From the NCBI GenBank assembly GCA_902490245.1, contig CABUDB010000017.1, positions 1 to 12,980 of the forward strand: a DNA stretch of 12,980 nucleotides, written 5' to 3'. This DNA is from an uncultured Collinsella sp. GTDB lineage: Bacteria; Actinomycetota; Coriobacteriia; Coriobacteriales; Coriobacteriaceae. The notes beneath the pieces are model-generated. The model was not told where the DNA came from. It made no database searches and was given only the letters and a program-made list of their open reading frames with translations. This document shows, piece by piece, positions 12,883 to 12,980 of the stretch (positions are counted from its first letter, which is position 1; the number at the start of each line of letters is the position of its first letter). The position numbers and the translations under genes are program-made.

Positions 12883-12980
12883 CCCCTTCCCCCCCCCCCC
12901 CCCCCCCACATCACCCCCCAAAAATTTTAAAAAAACCCCCCAACAAAATATAAAAAAAAAAAAAATTTTTTTTTTAAGAA
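12883..12980. other. Low-complexity homopolymer-rich end of window
   Basis: A run of 19 C (12889-12907), then C6, A5, T4, A7 and C6 tracts, A14 (12952-12965) and T10 (12966-12975), ending in AAGAA. No coding potential or recognisable element is present, and base composition is unlike the rest of the window. The most likely explanation is a contig end with assembly or sequencing error; a true intergenic tract cannot be excluded. Confidence 0.6.

Noticed and set aside
12619..12921. Minus-strand open frame upstream of and overlapping mraZ
   Set aside because: Its start is a translation of the C/G homopolymer tract (Gly-rich) and it overlaps mraZ in another frame; no family features.

Overview
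The window is GC-rich (roughly 60% by eye) and holds one tightly packed operon-like block, entirely on the minus strand. It is the dcw (division and cell wall) cluster. Read in the direction of transcription, from high to low coordinates, the order is mraZ, rsmH, ftsL, ftsI, murF, mraY, murD, ftsW, murG, murC, murB. The murB gene runs off the window at base 1. Gene order, GC content, long basic disordered tails on FtsI and FtsW, and murC followed directly by murB suggest a high-GC Gram-positive. A Coriobacteriia member such as Collinsella is my best guess, but this is inference from gene order and memory of family sequences, not a search result.

Layout. Bases 12774-12882 carry a readable regulatory region for the cluster: a sigma-70-type promoter (TTGAAA, 17-bp spacer, TATTAT), a TGGGG/TGTTG/TGGGG direct repeat with 10-bp period that matches the known MraZ operator architecture, two related GGGG-N5-CCCC palindromes, and a strong mraZ ribosome binding site. 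Beyond about 12883 the sequence degenerates into long C, A and T runs that look more like a contig end or assembly artefact than biology. Bases 11353-12773 encode the regulator MraZ and the 16S rRNA methyltransferase RsmH. Bases 8909-11262 encode the septal proteins FtsL and FtsI. Bases 1-8781 encode peptidoglycan precursor enzymes (MurF, MraY, MurD, MurG, MurC, MurB) with the lipid II polymerase FtsW between MurD and MurG.

How the genes work together. MurB and MurC make UDP-MurNAc and add L-Ala. MurD adds D-Glu. MurF adds the D-Ala-D-Ala dipeptide. MraY and MurG build lipid I and lipid II at the membrane. FtsW and FtsI polymerise and crosslink septal peptidoglycan, with FtsL as their divisome partner. 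MurE, which adds the third residue of the stem peptide, is missing from its usual place between ftsI and murF, where there is only a 127-base gap. Ordinary dcw neighbours such as ftsQ and ftsZ would be expected beyond base 1.

This is an ordinary core locus and I do not see a novel defence, mobile or biosynthetic system in it. The points most worth a second look are the promoter/operator architecture upstream of mraZ, the absent murE, the complete avoidance of TGA stops, and the arginine-rich disordered tails of the septal proteins. No tRNA, rRNA, CRISPR, insertion sequence or attachment site was seen. No gene-free stretch exceeds 300 bases; the longest is about 207 bases (12774-12980).
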